Origin: Bryobacter sp964387685
GTDB lineage: Bacteria > Acidobacteriota > Terriglobia > Bryobacterales > Bryobacteraceae
NCBI GenBank assembly: GCA_964387685.1
Contig: CAYLXK010000018.1
Location: 1-64,000, forward strand
DNA: 64,000 nt
Reading direction: 5' to 3'
Shown here: positions 8,541 to 17,093 of the stretch, in pieces
How the letters are laid out: each line of letters opens with the position of its first letter
Position numbering within the stretch: position 1 is the stretch's first letter
Program-made: the position numbers and the translations under genes
The notes under the pieces: model-generated
Database searches by the model: none
What the model saw: only the letters and a program-made list of their open reading frames with translations
Told to the model about the DNA's origin: nothing

Positions 8541-9593
8541 CTAGATGCGAATAAAGATCCGCCGTCGCCACAGGGCCCAGGCCAGCGCGACATGTAGCAG
8601 GGTGTAGGCGAGGGCGTAAAGAAGGCTCGCGTTGACGGGCGAGGCCAGGGGCGCAAAAACGGCTTGGTAGAGCGGGACCTTCCAGCCGAGGGCTTGCAGC
8701 GTCATTTCGAGGAGTTCGCTGGCCAGGTACATGGTGATGGCGTTGACGCCCAACCAACGGAAGGGGGAGCACCAGCTTTTCCAACCTTGCTCATCGACGA
8801 GCCAGAGGAGCACGCCGAGCCCGATGGCATCGAGACCCGCCACGAGCAGGACGAAGCTAGGCGACCAGAGCATCTTGTTAATGGGGAACCACTGGTCGGC
8901 GAAGAGGCCCAAGGCCGTGGCGAAGATCCCGGCCGGAATGAGCACTTGCGGGCGGAGATGCGGGGCCGCGGCGGCGCCGAGGAGGCAGCTGGCGATGGCG
9001 GGAATGGTGCTGAGGATGCCCTCGGGGTCCCAGGTTTTGGTATTTGCATAGTTATGACTACCGAGGACGGCGCGGTCGACGGCGTGGGCGAGATTGCCTT
9101 CCAGCGTGAGGTCGCCGTAGCCGACCATGAGGATCCAGTAGCCGGCGAGCAAGGCGGCGGCAAGGCCTAGCAGAGCGCGCCAGCCAAGCCAGAGAACGGC
9201 GAGCGCGGTGGCGAAATAGCAAATGGCGAGGCGCTGGAGTACCCCGAGGGCACGGAAGCTTTCCCAATGGAAGTGCGGGTAGAGATACAGCAAAAGCCCT
9301 AGGCAGAATAGAATCGCGGCGCGGCGAGCGGCCTGAACCAAGAGCCGGGCGCGGGTTTGCCCGGAGGCCAGCTTACGGGGCAGGACGAGCCCGGCGGCGA
9401 CGCCAATGATCCAGACAAAGGAAGGAAAGACGCAATCGGTGAGGGTCCAGCCGTGCCAGGGCACGTGCTTGAGTTGGGGATAAACATGGGCGCCGTCGCC
9501 GGCGGTATTGACGAGGATCATGAGGGCCATGGTGAGGCCGCGGAAGACATCGAGGGAGTCCAGGCGGGGGGCTGAGGCGGTGTCGGTCTTCAT
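8541..9593 (-). CDS. NagX-like membrane acyltransferase (heparan-alpha-glucosaminide N-acetyltransferase family)
   Basis: A 350-aa polytopic membrane protein with about ten hydrophobic segments. The N-terminus RLDSLDVFRGLTMALMILVN followed by VFPSFVWIIGVAAGL is the signature of the DUF5009/HGSNAT catalytic family, whose members transfer acetyl groups across the membrane onto glucosamine-type sugars. In bacteria these proteins often sit in amino-sugar catabolism loci (nagX). Here it stands alone, next to but opposite the polysaccharide operon, so a role in modifying or salvaging amino sugars is only an inference. About 240 bp of non-coding sequence separates its 3' end from the convergent secreted-protein gene. 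Confidence 0.85.
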   Translation of the reverse strand: MKTDTASAPRLDSLDVFRGLTMALMILVNTAGDGAHVYPQLKHVPWHGWTLTDCVFPSFVWIIGVAAGLVLPRKLASGQTRARLLVQAARRAAILFCLGLLLYLYPHFHWESFRALGVLQRLAICYFATALAVLWLGWRALLGLAAALLAGYWILMVGYGDLTLEGNLAHAVDRAVLGSHNYANTKTWDPEGILSTIPAIASCLLGAAAAPHLRPQVLIPAGIFATALGLFADQWFPINKMLWSPSFVLLVAGLDAIGLGVLLWLVDEQGWKSWCSPFRWLGVNAITMYLASELLEMTLQALGWKVPLYQAVFAPLASPVNASLLYALAYTLLHVALAWALWRRRIFIRI

Positions 9594-9787
9594 GGCACAG
9601 ACTTCGATTCTAAGCCGAGGCGAGGGACCCTAGGCCTAGCGGCTATACCACTCGAAAGTGAAGTGGACGACTATATTGCGTTCGTCAAACGACGATTAAA
9701 CACATGCAACGGCGTCTGTTCCACTTGCCGCTGCAAGCCAGAGAACCCGTCGGAGCACCGCTCTTATCCCGAAGGGAGTATCTCATT

Positions 9788-10063
9788 TTGCCTGTATTTC
9801 AACCCCGAACCCGCCTGGTTAACTTTCGCCTCAGCGAAGAAGAATTCCAACAGTTAAAAGAAACGTGCGCGCGCCGAGGGGCGCGCAGCGTCTCGGATTT
9901 CGCGCGAGCATCCGTGCTTGCCAGCGGCGACCAGGAGCCGCTGCGCAGTCTTTCGCAGCGCTGGGACCGGCTGGAGGCGCGGCTGAATACGCTGCTGCCA
10001 GAGAATCTGTTGGCGGAGAATCTGTTGGCGGAGAACGAGGAGGTCTTTGCCAACCATGGCTAA
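9788..10063 (+). CDS. Small ribbon-helix-helix-like protein opening the polysaccharide operon
   Basis: The likely start is TTG 9788, preceded by GGGAG at 9774-9778; an ATG at 9704 in the same frame would add 28 residues without an evident ribosome site. The 91-aa product begins MPVFQPRTRLVNFRLSEEEF, then RGARSVSDFARASVLA: a beta strand followed by two helices, as in Arc/CopG/MobC-type DNA-binding folds. Similar genes are, from memory, common at the head of acidobacterial polysaccharide loci. The C-terminus is a short coiled coil built from a tandem repeat (LLPENLLAENLLAENEE). It overlaps the Wzc gene by eight bases. It could autoregulate the operon; no operator was identified. Confidence 0.7.
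   Translation: MPVFQPRTRLVNFRLSEEEFQQLKETCARRGARSVSDFARASVLASGDQEPLRSLSQRWDRLEARLNTLLPENLLAENLLAENEEVFANHG
10001..10035 (+). repeat. In-frame 15-bp tandem repeat (2.3 copies) at the RHH/wzc junction
   Basis: The unit GAGAATCTGTTGGCG occurs perfectly at 10001-10015 and 10016-10030, with the first five bases of a third copy at 10031-10035. It encodes E-N-L-L-A repeats at the C-terminus of the small RHH-like protein, just before the wzc start at 10056. Copy-number change by slippage would keep the frame. Confidence 0.9.
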
Positions 10064-12278
10064 TCCCTTACTTCCCTTGGCGCGAGCGGTGGAAGCGCCG
10101 CGGGCGCTGGAGCTATCGATGGAACCGGTGAGGATGCCGGGGCCGGTGCTGGATGCTAGTTTCGGCATGGCGGGCGAGAGTTCCGTGCCGCTTTCGCATT
10201 ATTTTTGGCTTTTTAAGCGACATGCGGGACACATTGTGTTGATTGTGCTGGCGGCGACGCTAGCGGCGCTGGCGATTTCGAGCCAGATGACGCCGGTGTA
10301 TGAGGCGACGGTGACGATCGACATCGACCGGCAGACGCCCACGGGCGTGATCGGCCAGGAATCCAACCGGGCGATGATGAACGACTCGGACCAGTTTCTG
10401 GCGACGCAAGTGAAAATGTTGCAGTCGGATTCCGTGCTGCGGCCCGTGGTGGAGCGCTATAAATTGCCGCTGAGGAAGCCGTCGCGGTGGCGATTGTGGA
10501 AGCCGTACTCCGAACAGCAGCGCCAGAACGCGCCGGTGGCCTTGGATGGATTGAAGGTGTCGCGGCCGCCGAACACGTATTTGCTGCTGGTAAGCTATCG
10601 CTCGACGGATCCGCAGCTGGCCGCGCAGGCCGTGAATTCGATAGCGGCCTCGTACCTGGACCATACCTACAACATCCGCTACCAGGCTTCGGTAGGCGTG
10701 TCGCGCTTCATGGAAAAGCAGTTGGACGAGTTACGGGCCAAGATGGAGAGCTCCTCGTCGGCGCTGCTGCAGTTTGAACGCGAACTGAACGTGATCAATC
10801 CCGAGGAGAAAACGAATATCATCTCGGCGCGGCTGCTGCAGATCAACCACGAGTACACAAGCGCGCAGGCCGATCGGGTGAAGAAAGAGGCGGCGTGGCG
10901 GAGTGTCGAAGGGGGATCGGCGGCGGCGGCGCATGTTTCCAGCCAAGGGCAATCGATGTCGAAGCTGGATGAGCGGTTGAGCGAGGCCCGGCAGAAGTTT
11001 TCCGAGGTGCAAGTGCACTTTGGGGCGAACCATCCGGAGTACCGGCGGTCGGCGGCGCAGGTGAACGAATTGGAACGGCAGTTGAAGAGTCTGAATACGA
11101 ACATCGGCCAGCGCGTGAATGTCGAATACGAGGAGGCGCTGAATCGGGAGCGGATGCTGGAGCGGCAGGTGCAGGACGCCAAGAAGGAATTGGACCAATT
11201 GAACGCGCGGAGCTTTGAGTACCAGAATCTGCGGCGCGAGGCCGAGGCCGATAAGAAGCTCTACGAAGAGCTGGTGCGCAAGATCAAGGAAGCGGGCATA
11301 AACTCGAGCTTCCAGAACAGTTCGATCCGGATTGCGGATCCGGCGCGGGCACCGCTGGAACCGGTGTCGCCAAATCTACTGATGAACGCGGGGCTGGCGT
11401 TTCTGGCATCGCTGCTGTTGACGGTGGGCGGCATTCTGCTGATGGACGCCCTGGACAACACGATCCGAGATCCGGAGCAGGTAAAGATGGCCTTGGGCAC
11501 CGAGGTGCTGGGGACGCTGCCGGAAGTGAAGAACTGGAAGCACCGGATTGGGCTGGCGACATCGGCCGAAGCGGGAGGGGCTTTGATGCCTTCGGGCAAA
11601 GACGGTTACCAAAGCATGGGCGGCTACGAGGAATCGATCCGTACGCTGCGGAACTCGATCTTGTTGACGAATTTCGACCGGAATCTGCGCAGCTTGTTGA
11701 TCACGAGCGCACAGCCAAGCGAGGGCAAATCGACAGTAGCGGCGCACTTTGCGCTGGCCCACGCAACGTCCGGGGCGAGGACCCTGCTCATCGATGGCGA
11801 CATGCGGCGGCCAAGCGTGCATCGGCGCTTCAACCTGGAAAACAACCTGGGACTGGGCGGTTTTCTACAGGGCAAAGCGCCGGTGGAGGAATTGATTCAG
11901 CCGTCGGGAGTGCACGAGAAGCTTTCGATCCTGACGGCGGGCCCGGCGAGCCGGCGTCCCGACGACTGGTTGCGAGGCCGGATGGACAAAGTGGTGGAGG
12001 AGCTGCTGGAGCGTTACGAATTCATTGTGCTGGACGCACCGCCGTTGCTGGGATTTGCCGAGCCGCTGGAGATGGCGACGAGTGTGGACGGAGTAATTGT
12101 GGTGACGCGAGCGGGCAACACGGGACGCAAGCAGGTGGCAAGCGTAATTGAAATGCTGACGCGGTTGCGGGCCAATGTGCTGGGCGTGGTGCTGAACCAG
12201 GTGAACAAGTCGATGAGCGAGTCCTATAGCTATTACAGCTATTACGGCAAATATTATGCGGCGAAGGAACGGGCGTGA
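10056..12278 (+). CDS. Wzc-like polysaccharide co-polymerase with bacterial tyrosine kinase domain
   Basis: Inner-membrane protein that controls polysaccharide chain length and phosphorylates itself on tyrosine. From the preferred ATG 10056 (GAGGAGG at 10037-10043; TTG 10047 is an alternative) the order is: TM1 (HIVLIVLAATLAALAI, about residues 55-75), Wzz/GNVR periplasmic region with long coiled coils (residues about 190-420), TM2 (LAFLASLLLTVGGILLM), then the BY-kinase domain. This has Walker A SAQPSEGKST (K558), Walker A' LLIDGDMRRPS and Walker B FIVLDAPP. The tail SESYSYYSYYGKYYAAKERA holds seven tyrosines, the usual phosphorylation cluster. Kinase and co-polymerase are on one chain, as in Proteobacteria. 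It overlaps both neighbours. Confidence 0.93.
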   Translation: MANPLLPLARAVEAPRALELSMEPVRMPGPVLDASFGMAGESSVPLSHYFWLFKRHAGHIVLIVLAATLAALAISSQMTPVYEATVTIDIDRQTPTGVIGQESNRAMMNDSDQFLATQVKMLQSDSVLRPVVERYKLPLRKPSRWRLWKPYSEQQRQNAPVALDGLKVSRPPNTYLLLVSYRSTDPQLAAQAVNSIAASYLDHTYNIRYQASVGVSRFMEKQLDELRAKMESSSSALLQFERELNVINPEEKTNIISARLLQINHEYTSAQADRVKKEAAWRSVEGGSAAAAHVSSQGQSMSKLDERLSEARQKFSEVQVHFGANHPEYRRSAAQVNELERQLKSLNTNIGQRVNVEYEEALNRERMLERQVQDAKKELDQLNARSFEYQNLRREAEADKKLYEELVRKIKEAGINSSFQNSSIRIADPARAPLEPVSPNLLMNAGLAFLASLLLTVGGILLMDALDNTIRDPEQVKMALGTEVLGTLPEVKNWKHRIGLATSAEAGGALMPSGKDGYQSMGGYEESIRTLRNSILLTNFDRNLRSLLITSAQPSEGKSTVAAHFALAHATSGARTLLIDGDMRRPSVHRRFNLENNLGLGGFLQGKAPVEELIQPSGVHEKLSILTAGPASRRPDDWLRGRMDKVVEELLERYEFIVLDAPPLLGFAEPLEMATSVDGVIVVTRAGNTGRKQVASVIEMLTRLRANVLGVVLNQVNKSMSESYSYYSYYGKYYAAKERA

Positions 12279-13492
12279 GCACGGCGGTGGGCGAAGTTGG
12301 GGAGGTAGAGGAGGCTCCGGCGGCTGGGCTTGGACAGGCGGCTGGGCTTGGGCAGGCGGCTGGGCTTGGGCAGGCGGAGCGCTGGTTAGGCGAGTCGGCT
12401 TGGACGGTCTTGGCCCAACTGGCGCAAGCGGCGGGGCCTTTTGCGAGCCTGCTGCTGATTGCGCAGTGGGAAGGACTGGAGGCGGCGGGCCATTATGCGT
12501 TCGCGCAGGCGTTAACTCTGCCGGCGTTTCAACTGCTGAGTTTGCAGTTGAAGCCCCTGCTCTTGACGCATAGCCAAGCAGAGTTGCCGTTGGGACGGGC
12601 GAAGGCGCTGCGATGGTTAACGAGTCTGGCCGCAGTGCCGTTGTTAGGGGCGATTTACATTGGGGCGGGTCCGCTGGCGCTGCTGGTGGGAGCGGGGCGA
12701 TGGATCGATTCCTGGGCGGAGTTGTACCAGGCGAATTGGCAACGGGAGGGCCAAGCGCGGCGGGCGTTTATTAGCTCGGCGCTGCGCACGGCGAGCATGC
12801 TGGGATCGCTTGTATTGCTGCCTTCGACGGCAAGCGCGCTGGCGTTGTATTTGGGCGTGAGTCTGGCGTTGCTGGTGGGCTGGGAGCGGCATGCGGGGGC
12901 GGATGTCGAAACGGAGGTGGGGGCACTTGCGTTGCCGCGATTGCTAGAACGCGGGCTTCTGTTGGGAGTTGTTATGTTTCTGCAAGCGCTACAGGCGAGC
13001 ACGCCGAGGCTGGCACTGGAGCATTGGGCGAGTCCGGCGGCGTTGGGCCTTTTTGCAACCTTGAGTGTTTCCCTGCAGACGGGGAATCTCGTAGCGTCCG
13101 CCTATGGGCAATCGTTGCTCGGACGCATGGCCAGCGCGACGCCGGGGCGGCTGGCCTACTGGATAGCTCTGCCGGGCGGGGCCGCGCTCTTGATTCTGGT
13201 GGGACTGCTGCTTGGGGGAGCGGATCTGGCGCCGGGCGGGGCGCAAGCAACCGTGCTGTCTCTGGGGATAGCACAGGTGTTTGCCTGGCCCGCGTGCGTG
13301 GCGGGATGCGCGCTGACCGCGCGAAGACTGTACCGGCCGCAGGTGTGGATTACGGCGGCCTTGAACGGAGTCGCGGTGGTCGCCTCGATTGGCCTCATAC
13401 CGGCTTACGGCACGGCAGGGGCGGCATTGGTGGTGGCGTTAAGCTCAGCGGCGATGCTGGGCGCGGGCGCCGTGGCGCTAGGAAGAGCATGA
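12275..13492 (+). CDS. Wzx-like polysaccharide flippase
   Basis: A 405-aa membrane protein with about 11-12 hydrophobic segments and no soluble domain, in the position expected for the lipid-linked repeat-unit flippase between Wzc and the glycosyltransferases. Sequence similarity to known Wzx is low, as is normal for this family, so the call rests on topology and context. The GTG start overlaps the Wzc stop (GTGA). The N-terminus before TM1 contains an exact three-fold AGLGQA repeat at residues 17-34, unusual for a flippase. The stop overlaps the next gene's ATG. A transporter of another class in the same superfamily is the alternative. Confidence 0.75.
   Translation: MSTAVGEVGEVEEAPAAGLGQAAGLGQAAGLGQAERWLGESAWTVLAQLAQAAGPFASLLLIAQWEGLEAAGHYAFAQALTLPAFQLLSLQLKPLLLTHSQAELPLGRAKALRWLTSLAAVPLLGAIYIGAGPLALLVGAGRWIDSWAELYQANWQREGQARRAFISSALRTASMLGSLVLLPSTASALALYLGVSLALLVGWERHAGADVETEVGALALPRLLERGLLLGVVMFLQALQASTPRLALEHWASPAALGLFATLSVSLQTGNLVASAYGQSLLGRMASATPGRLAYWIALPGGAALLILVGLLLGGADLAPGGAQATVLSLGIAQVFAWPACVAGCALTARRLYRPQVWITAALNGVAVVASIGLIPAYGTAGAALVVALSSAAMLGAGAVALGRA
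12323..12376 (+). repeat. In-frame 18-bp tandem repeat (3 copies) at the 5' end of the flippase gene
   Basis: GCTGGGCTTGGACAGGCG and two copies differing by one base (A to G) fill 12323-12340, 12341-12358 and 12359-12376. It encodes AGLGQA three times in the cytoplasmic N-terminus. Unit length is a multiple of three, so copy-number change keeps the frame. Confidence 0.92.
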
Positions 13493-14538
13493 AGCGCGTC
13501 TTGCATGTGTTGCGGCAACTGAATCCCGGAGGGATTGAATGCTGGCTGGAGAGGCTACTGGCGGCCTGGCCGCGGGAGACGCGTCCGGAGTTTCACATCG
13601 CGCTTGAGTGTGAAGATTTTGGCAGCTTGGCGCCGCGCTTTGTGCAATTGGGAGCGCATCTGCATCATTGCCCCGCCCCGCACAGGCCTGCGGCCGCGGC
13701 GGCGCGCATGCGGGAATTGCTGCGCCGCGAGGGGCCTTTTGCCGCGGTGCATTGCCATAACCACTACGCGAGCCCCTTCCCGCTGGCGCTAGCGATGCAG
13801 GCGGGAGTACCGCGCCGGATTGCGCATAGTCATGCGGACTTCCGGCGGCAGAAGCGATGGCGCGCGCCGTGGGCGAGGGCGGCTTTGGGGCGGCTGGCCA
13901 ATATCCGGATCGCGGTGAGCGGCGCGGCGGCGCTCGATTTGTTTGGGTGCGCAACAGGCCCGGCTATTTTTCCCTGCGGCGTCGATCTAGAGGCCTTCAC
14001 GCAGGCGCGGCCGCGGCGCGACGTTTCGCGTTTCACGTTGGCACACATCGGGCGGATGGTTCCGGAAAAGAACCATCGCTTTCTGCTGGATCTCATTTCG
14101 ATCTTGGGCGGGGATGCGCGCCTGGTGCTGCTGGGGGATGGCCCGCTGCGCGGCGAACTGGAGCGTTATGCAATCGAACGGGGCATCGAGGGCCGAGTGG
14201 AATTCCTTGGAAATCGCACGGATGTGGCGGAAACACTAGCCAGCGCGGACGTTTTCGTGTTTCCCAGCCTGAGCGAAGGATTGGGCTTAGCCGCCATCGA
14301 AGCGCAGGCAGCGGGACTGCCGGTGCTGCTGGCCGAGCATCTGCCTCCGGAGCTGGATTTGTTTCCCGCAAGAGTCCGCCGTTTGGCACTTGACGTGCCT
14401 ATAGAGCAGTGGGCCAGTACCGTAATGACTTTGCGAACGACCTCTCCTCTCCCGTCCGAAGAGCGCTTAGCGGCGCTGGCCTCATCTTCCTTCTCCATAC
14501 ATGCCAATGTCGCGCGATTGCAGGAAATTTATGGCTGA
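13489..14538 (+). CDS. Glycosyltransferase family 4
   Basis: Cytoplasmic GT-B retaining glycosyltransferase adding a sugar to the lipid-linked repeat unit. The start is ATG 13489, overlapping the flippase stop (ATGA); upstream in-frame codons only read the flippase gene in another frame. The 349-aa protein begins RVLHVLRQLNPGGIECWLERL, the usual GT4 N-terminal 'GGIE' segment. It has the donor-binding half with HIGRMVPEKNHRFLLDL, GDGPLRGELE, and the E-x7-E motif in PSLSEGLGLAAIEAQAAG. Donor and acceptor cannot be predicted. Its last eight bases overlap the next glycosyltransferase gene. Confidence 0.9.
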   Translation: MKRVLHVLRQLNPGGIECWLERLLAAWPRETRPEFHIALECEDFGSLAPRFVQLGAHLHHCPAPHRPAAAAARMRELLRREGPFAAVHCHNHYASPFPLALAMQAGVPRRIAHSHADFRRQKRWRAPWARAALGRLANIRIAVSGAAALDLFGCATGPAIFPCGVDLEAFTQARPRRDVSRFTLAHIGRMVPEKNHRFLLDLISILGGDARLVLLGDGPLRGELERYAIERGIEGRVEFLGNRTDVAETLASADVFVFPSLSEGLGLAAIEAQAAGLPVLLAEHLPPELDLFPARVRRLALDVPIEQWASTVMTLRTTSPLPSEERLAALASSSFSIHANVARLQEIYG

Positions 14539-15733
14539 AACTCTGAACGTCGTGGTGGACCAGCGATTCCGGCGCACGCCGGATGGAAGGGTATGGACCT
14601 TTACTCCCCCTTCGTATGGCTCCTTTGAAAGTGTGCTCGGGGTGTTTGAGCAGATCAGGGTGATCGCCCGGACGGTGGATGTGCCAGAGCCCCCGGTGCA
14701 GGCACGCACGGTGACCGGGCCGCGGGTGGAGGTTTATGGAGTACCCAGTTATGTAGGGCCGCTGGCTTATCTGCGCCGGCACCGCGATATTACCCATTCG
14801 CTGGAACGGGCGGCGGAGCTGGACGGCGCGTTTCTATTCCGGATTCCCTCGCAGATGGCCTTCGTGATGGCGCCGTTGGTGCAAAAATCGGGGCGGCGTT
14901 TTGCGGCGGAACTGCTGACGGACCCGCACGATTTTTTCGCGCCCGGTGTGGCGCCGCATGGCCTTGCGTTTCTGTTCCGGCATTACTTTGTGCGGCGTTC
15001 GCGGGAGTTGTGCGGTCAGGCGGCAGTGATGAACTACGTGACGGGCGAGGCAACGCGAAGGGCCAATCCGGCGCTGGCGGCGCACTGGGCGGAGAGTCTG
15101 AGCGATGTAGAGCTGCCGAGGGAAGCGTTTCTGGCGCTGACGGAGCGGCGGGCGCGTGGGCGTTTGCGAGTGGTGAGCGTAGGGTTTCTCGACCTGCTTT
15201 ACAAGGGCCAAGATGTGCTGATTCGGGCGCTGGCGTCCAGCGGGGTGGATTTCGAACTTACGTTCGTCGGCGATGGGCAGCACCGGACGCAGTTGCTGGA
15301 GTTAGCGCAGTCATTGGGAGTGGGATCCCGGGTACGGGTGACGGGAGCTTTAGGAGGGCCGGAACAAGTGCGGAGCTATCTGGCCGAGGCGGACGTGTTT
15401 TCCCTGCCCTCTCGCGCGGAAGGGATACCGCGGGCGCTGCTGGAGGCGATGGCGGCGGGATTGCCGGCGATCTGTTCGCGGGTGGGAGCGATGGCGGATT
15501 TGCTCGAGCCGCGCTGGATTGTGGAACCCAACTGCCCCGCGGCGTTGAGCAGCAAGTTTGCCGAGTTTTACCGAGCCGAAACCGAGTGGACCGGGATCGG
15601 AAGGCGGAATCAGGAAGCGGTGCGGGGATATGAAGCGGGAGTCTTGGGCCCGAAGCGGCTGGAGTTTTACCGTGCCATCCGGCACTATTGCCTGCCGATG
15701 GCCGCGGCAAGCGAGGTGCGGCATGCTGCGTGA
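14531..15733 (+). CDS. Glycosyltransferase family 4
   Basis: A second GT-B glycosyltransferase of the operon (400 aa). ATG 14531 (preceded by CAGGAAA) is preferred to an in-frame ATG at 14501 because it gives the canonical start MAETLNVVVDQRFRRTPDG. The C-terminal domain shows VVSVGFLDLLYKGQDVLI, TFVGDGQHRTQLLELA and the catalytic-site segment SLPSRAEGIPRALLEAMAAG with paired glutamates. The N-terminal part (RFRRTPDGRVWTF) resembles transferases that act late on exopolysaccharide repeat units, but substrate is not predictable. It overlaps the following DUF362 gene by 11 bases. Confidence 0.9.
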   Translation: MAETLNVVVDQRFRRTPDGRVWTFTPPSYGSFESVLGVFEQIRVIARTVDVPEPPVQARTVTGPRVEVYGVPSYVGPLAYLRRHRDITHSLERAAELDGAFLFRIPSQMAFVMAPLVQKSGRRFAAELLTDPHDFFAPGVAPHGLAFLFRHYFVRRSRELCGQAAVMNYVTGEATRRANPALAAHWAESLSDVELPREAFLALTERRARGRLRVVSVGFLDLLYKGQDVLIRALASSGVDFELTFVGDGQHRTQLLELAQSLGVGSRVRVTGALGGPEQVRSYLAEADVFSLPSRAEGIPRALLEAMAAGLPAICSRVGAMADLLEPRWIVEPNCPAALSSKFAEFYRAETEWTGIGRRNQEAVRGYEAGVLGPKRLEFYRAIRHYCLPMAAASEVRHAA

Positions 15734-17093
15734 TTACGCTACGCCCCAATGGGCGACGAATCTTTGCATTTACCCACCGGTGCCAGACCATGGCTTGGTG
15801 TCGCCCCATCCGGGGCTGGTGCGCTTTCTGACCGAGGCGGGTTTGGACGGGGAAAATCCTTTCGCTCCCTGGATCCAGCCGGGCATGCGGGTGCTGGTGA
15901 AGCCAAACTGGGTGCGGCATGCGGCCGAGGGCTGGAGTGTCCTGGAAGCGCTGACGACGCATCCGTCGTTGATTCGGCCGGTGGTGGAGTACGCGGCGCG
16001 GGCGCTGCGAAATCGCGAAGGCGAATACGAGGGGCAGATCCTGCTGGCGGATTCGCCCTTGCAGAGCGCGGATTTTTCTCTGTTGCTGCGGCAAAGCGCG
16101 ATTGAGCCTTTACTAGCGCACTGGCGCGGCCAGGGGATACCGGTGCAGGTGGCGGATTTGCGGCGGGTGATCGCCGATACGGACGAGACGACGGGAGTGG
16201 TGCGAGGAAGCTGGGCGGCGCCGGGCGACCCGCGGGGAGACACGGTCGTGGATCTTGGCGCGAAGAGCCGCCTGGAAACGTTGGCCGAGGGGGGAGCGAT
16301 GGGAGTTTCCAACTACGAAGCTTCCGTGACGACGGCTCACCATGGGCGCGGCCGTCATTGTTACCGGATCGCGAACTCTTTGCTGGACTCCGATGTGGTG
16401 ATCAATTTGCCGAAGTGGAAGACGCATGTGAAGACGGGAGTGACGGGAGCGTTGAAGAACTTTATTGGCATCAATTGCGACAAGGCCTATCTGCCACATT
16501 TCCGCGTGGGGCCGCCGTCCAAGGGCGGCGACGAGTATCCCGATTCCATGGCGAGCGTGCTGCTGGCAAGACTGCGGCCGTGGTTGGAAAGAGTGGTGCC
16601 GAACGGGCTCATCCGGCAGGCACGGCGTTCGCTGTTCGCCTCGACCCAACGCGGGCAGGCACCGGTGGTGTTTGGCGGAGCGTGGCCGGGCAACGACACG
16701 CTGTGGAGGACCGTGCACGATATGGTTTTTATCGCCCGGTGGCTAGGTCCGGGTGGGACGAAACTCTCCTCTCCTCGTCCCATCCTGACGTTGTTGGACG
16801 CCATTGTGGCGGGAGAGGGCGACGGGCCGCTACGGCCGGAGCCAAGGCCTATGAACAGTCTTTTGTTCGGGACGGATCCGGCCCAGGTGGATGTATACGC
16901 CGCCGCCCTCTCCGCATTTGATTGGCAGTCGATCCCGGTGCTCGCGCATTTGAAGGATCGCGAGGCTGGAGCGATCACGTCATTTGGTGGCGGGGCGGCG
17001 TTGCCTCAGCCGGCGATCGAACTGAAGCCACCGGCGGCCTGGACGGAGACGTTGAGTCCCATCAGGAAGGAGAAACTCCGTGAAGCGGCTTGA
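15723..17093 (+). CDS. DUF362 domain-containing protein in the polysaccharide operon
   Basis: A 456-aa protein from ATG 15723, which overlaps the preceding stop by 11 bases. It has the DUF362 pattern: VKPNWVRHA near residue 60, ILLADSPLQSADF near residue 105, and INLPKWKTHVKTGVTGALKN with the following IGINCDKAYLPH near residues 225-255. DUF362 proteins are usually uncharacterised, some fused to ferredoxin domains; here no 4Cys cluster is present. Its fixed position between glycosyltransferases and a CapK-like ligase suggests a role in making or decorating the repeat unit, but no reaction is known. The end overlaps the next gene by 14 bases. Confidence 0.85.
   Translation: MLRDYATPQWATNLCIYPPVPDHGLVSPHPGLVRFLTEAGLDGENPFAPWIQPGMRVLVKPNWVRHAAEGWSVLEALTTHPSLIRPVVEYAARALRNREGEYEGQILLADSPLQSADFSLLLRQSAIEPLLAHWRGQGIPVQVADLRRVIADTDETTGVVRGSWAAPGDPRGDTVVDLGAKSRLETLAEGGAMGVSNYEASVTTAHHGRGRHCYRIANSLLDSDVVINLPKWKTHVKTGVTGALKNFIGINCDKAYLPHFRVGPPSKGGDEYPDSMASVLLARLRPWLERVVPNGLIRQARRSLFASTQRGQAPVVFGGAWPGNDTLWRTVHDMVFIARWLGPGGTKLSSPRPILTLLDAIVAGEGDGPLRPEPRPMNSLLFGTDPAQVDVYAAALSAFDWQSIPVLAHLKDREAGAITSFGGGAALPQPAIELKPPAAWTETLSPIRKEKLREAA

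Noticed and set aside
9594..9787. Possible c-di-GMP riboswitch or operator before the polysaccharide operon
   Set aside because: Only a short hairpin (CTTGCCGCTGCAAG) is visible; none of the conserved GEMM riboswitch elements could be found.
9663..9857. 64-codon frame with a CSTCRCK motif upstream of the polysaccharide operon
   Set aside because: The Cys-rich stretch is short, and the frame overlaps the well-supported RHH-like gene in another frame.
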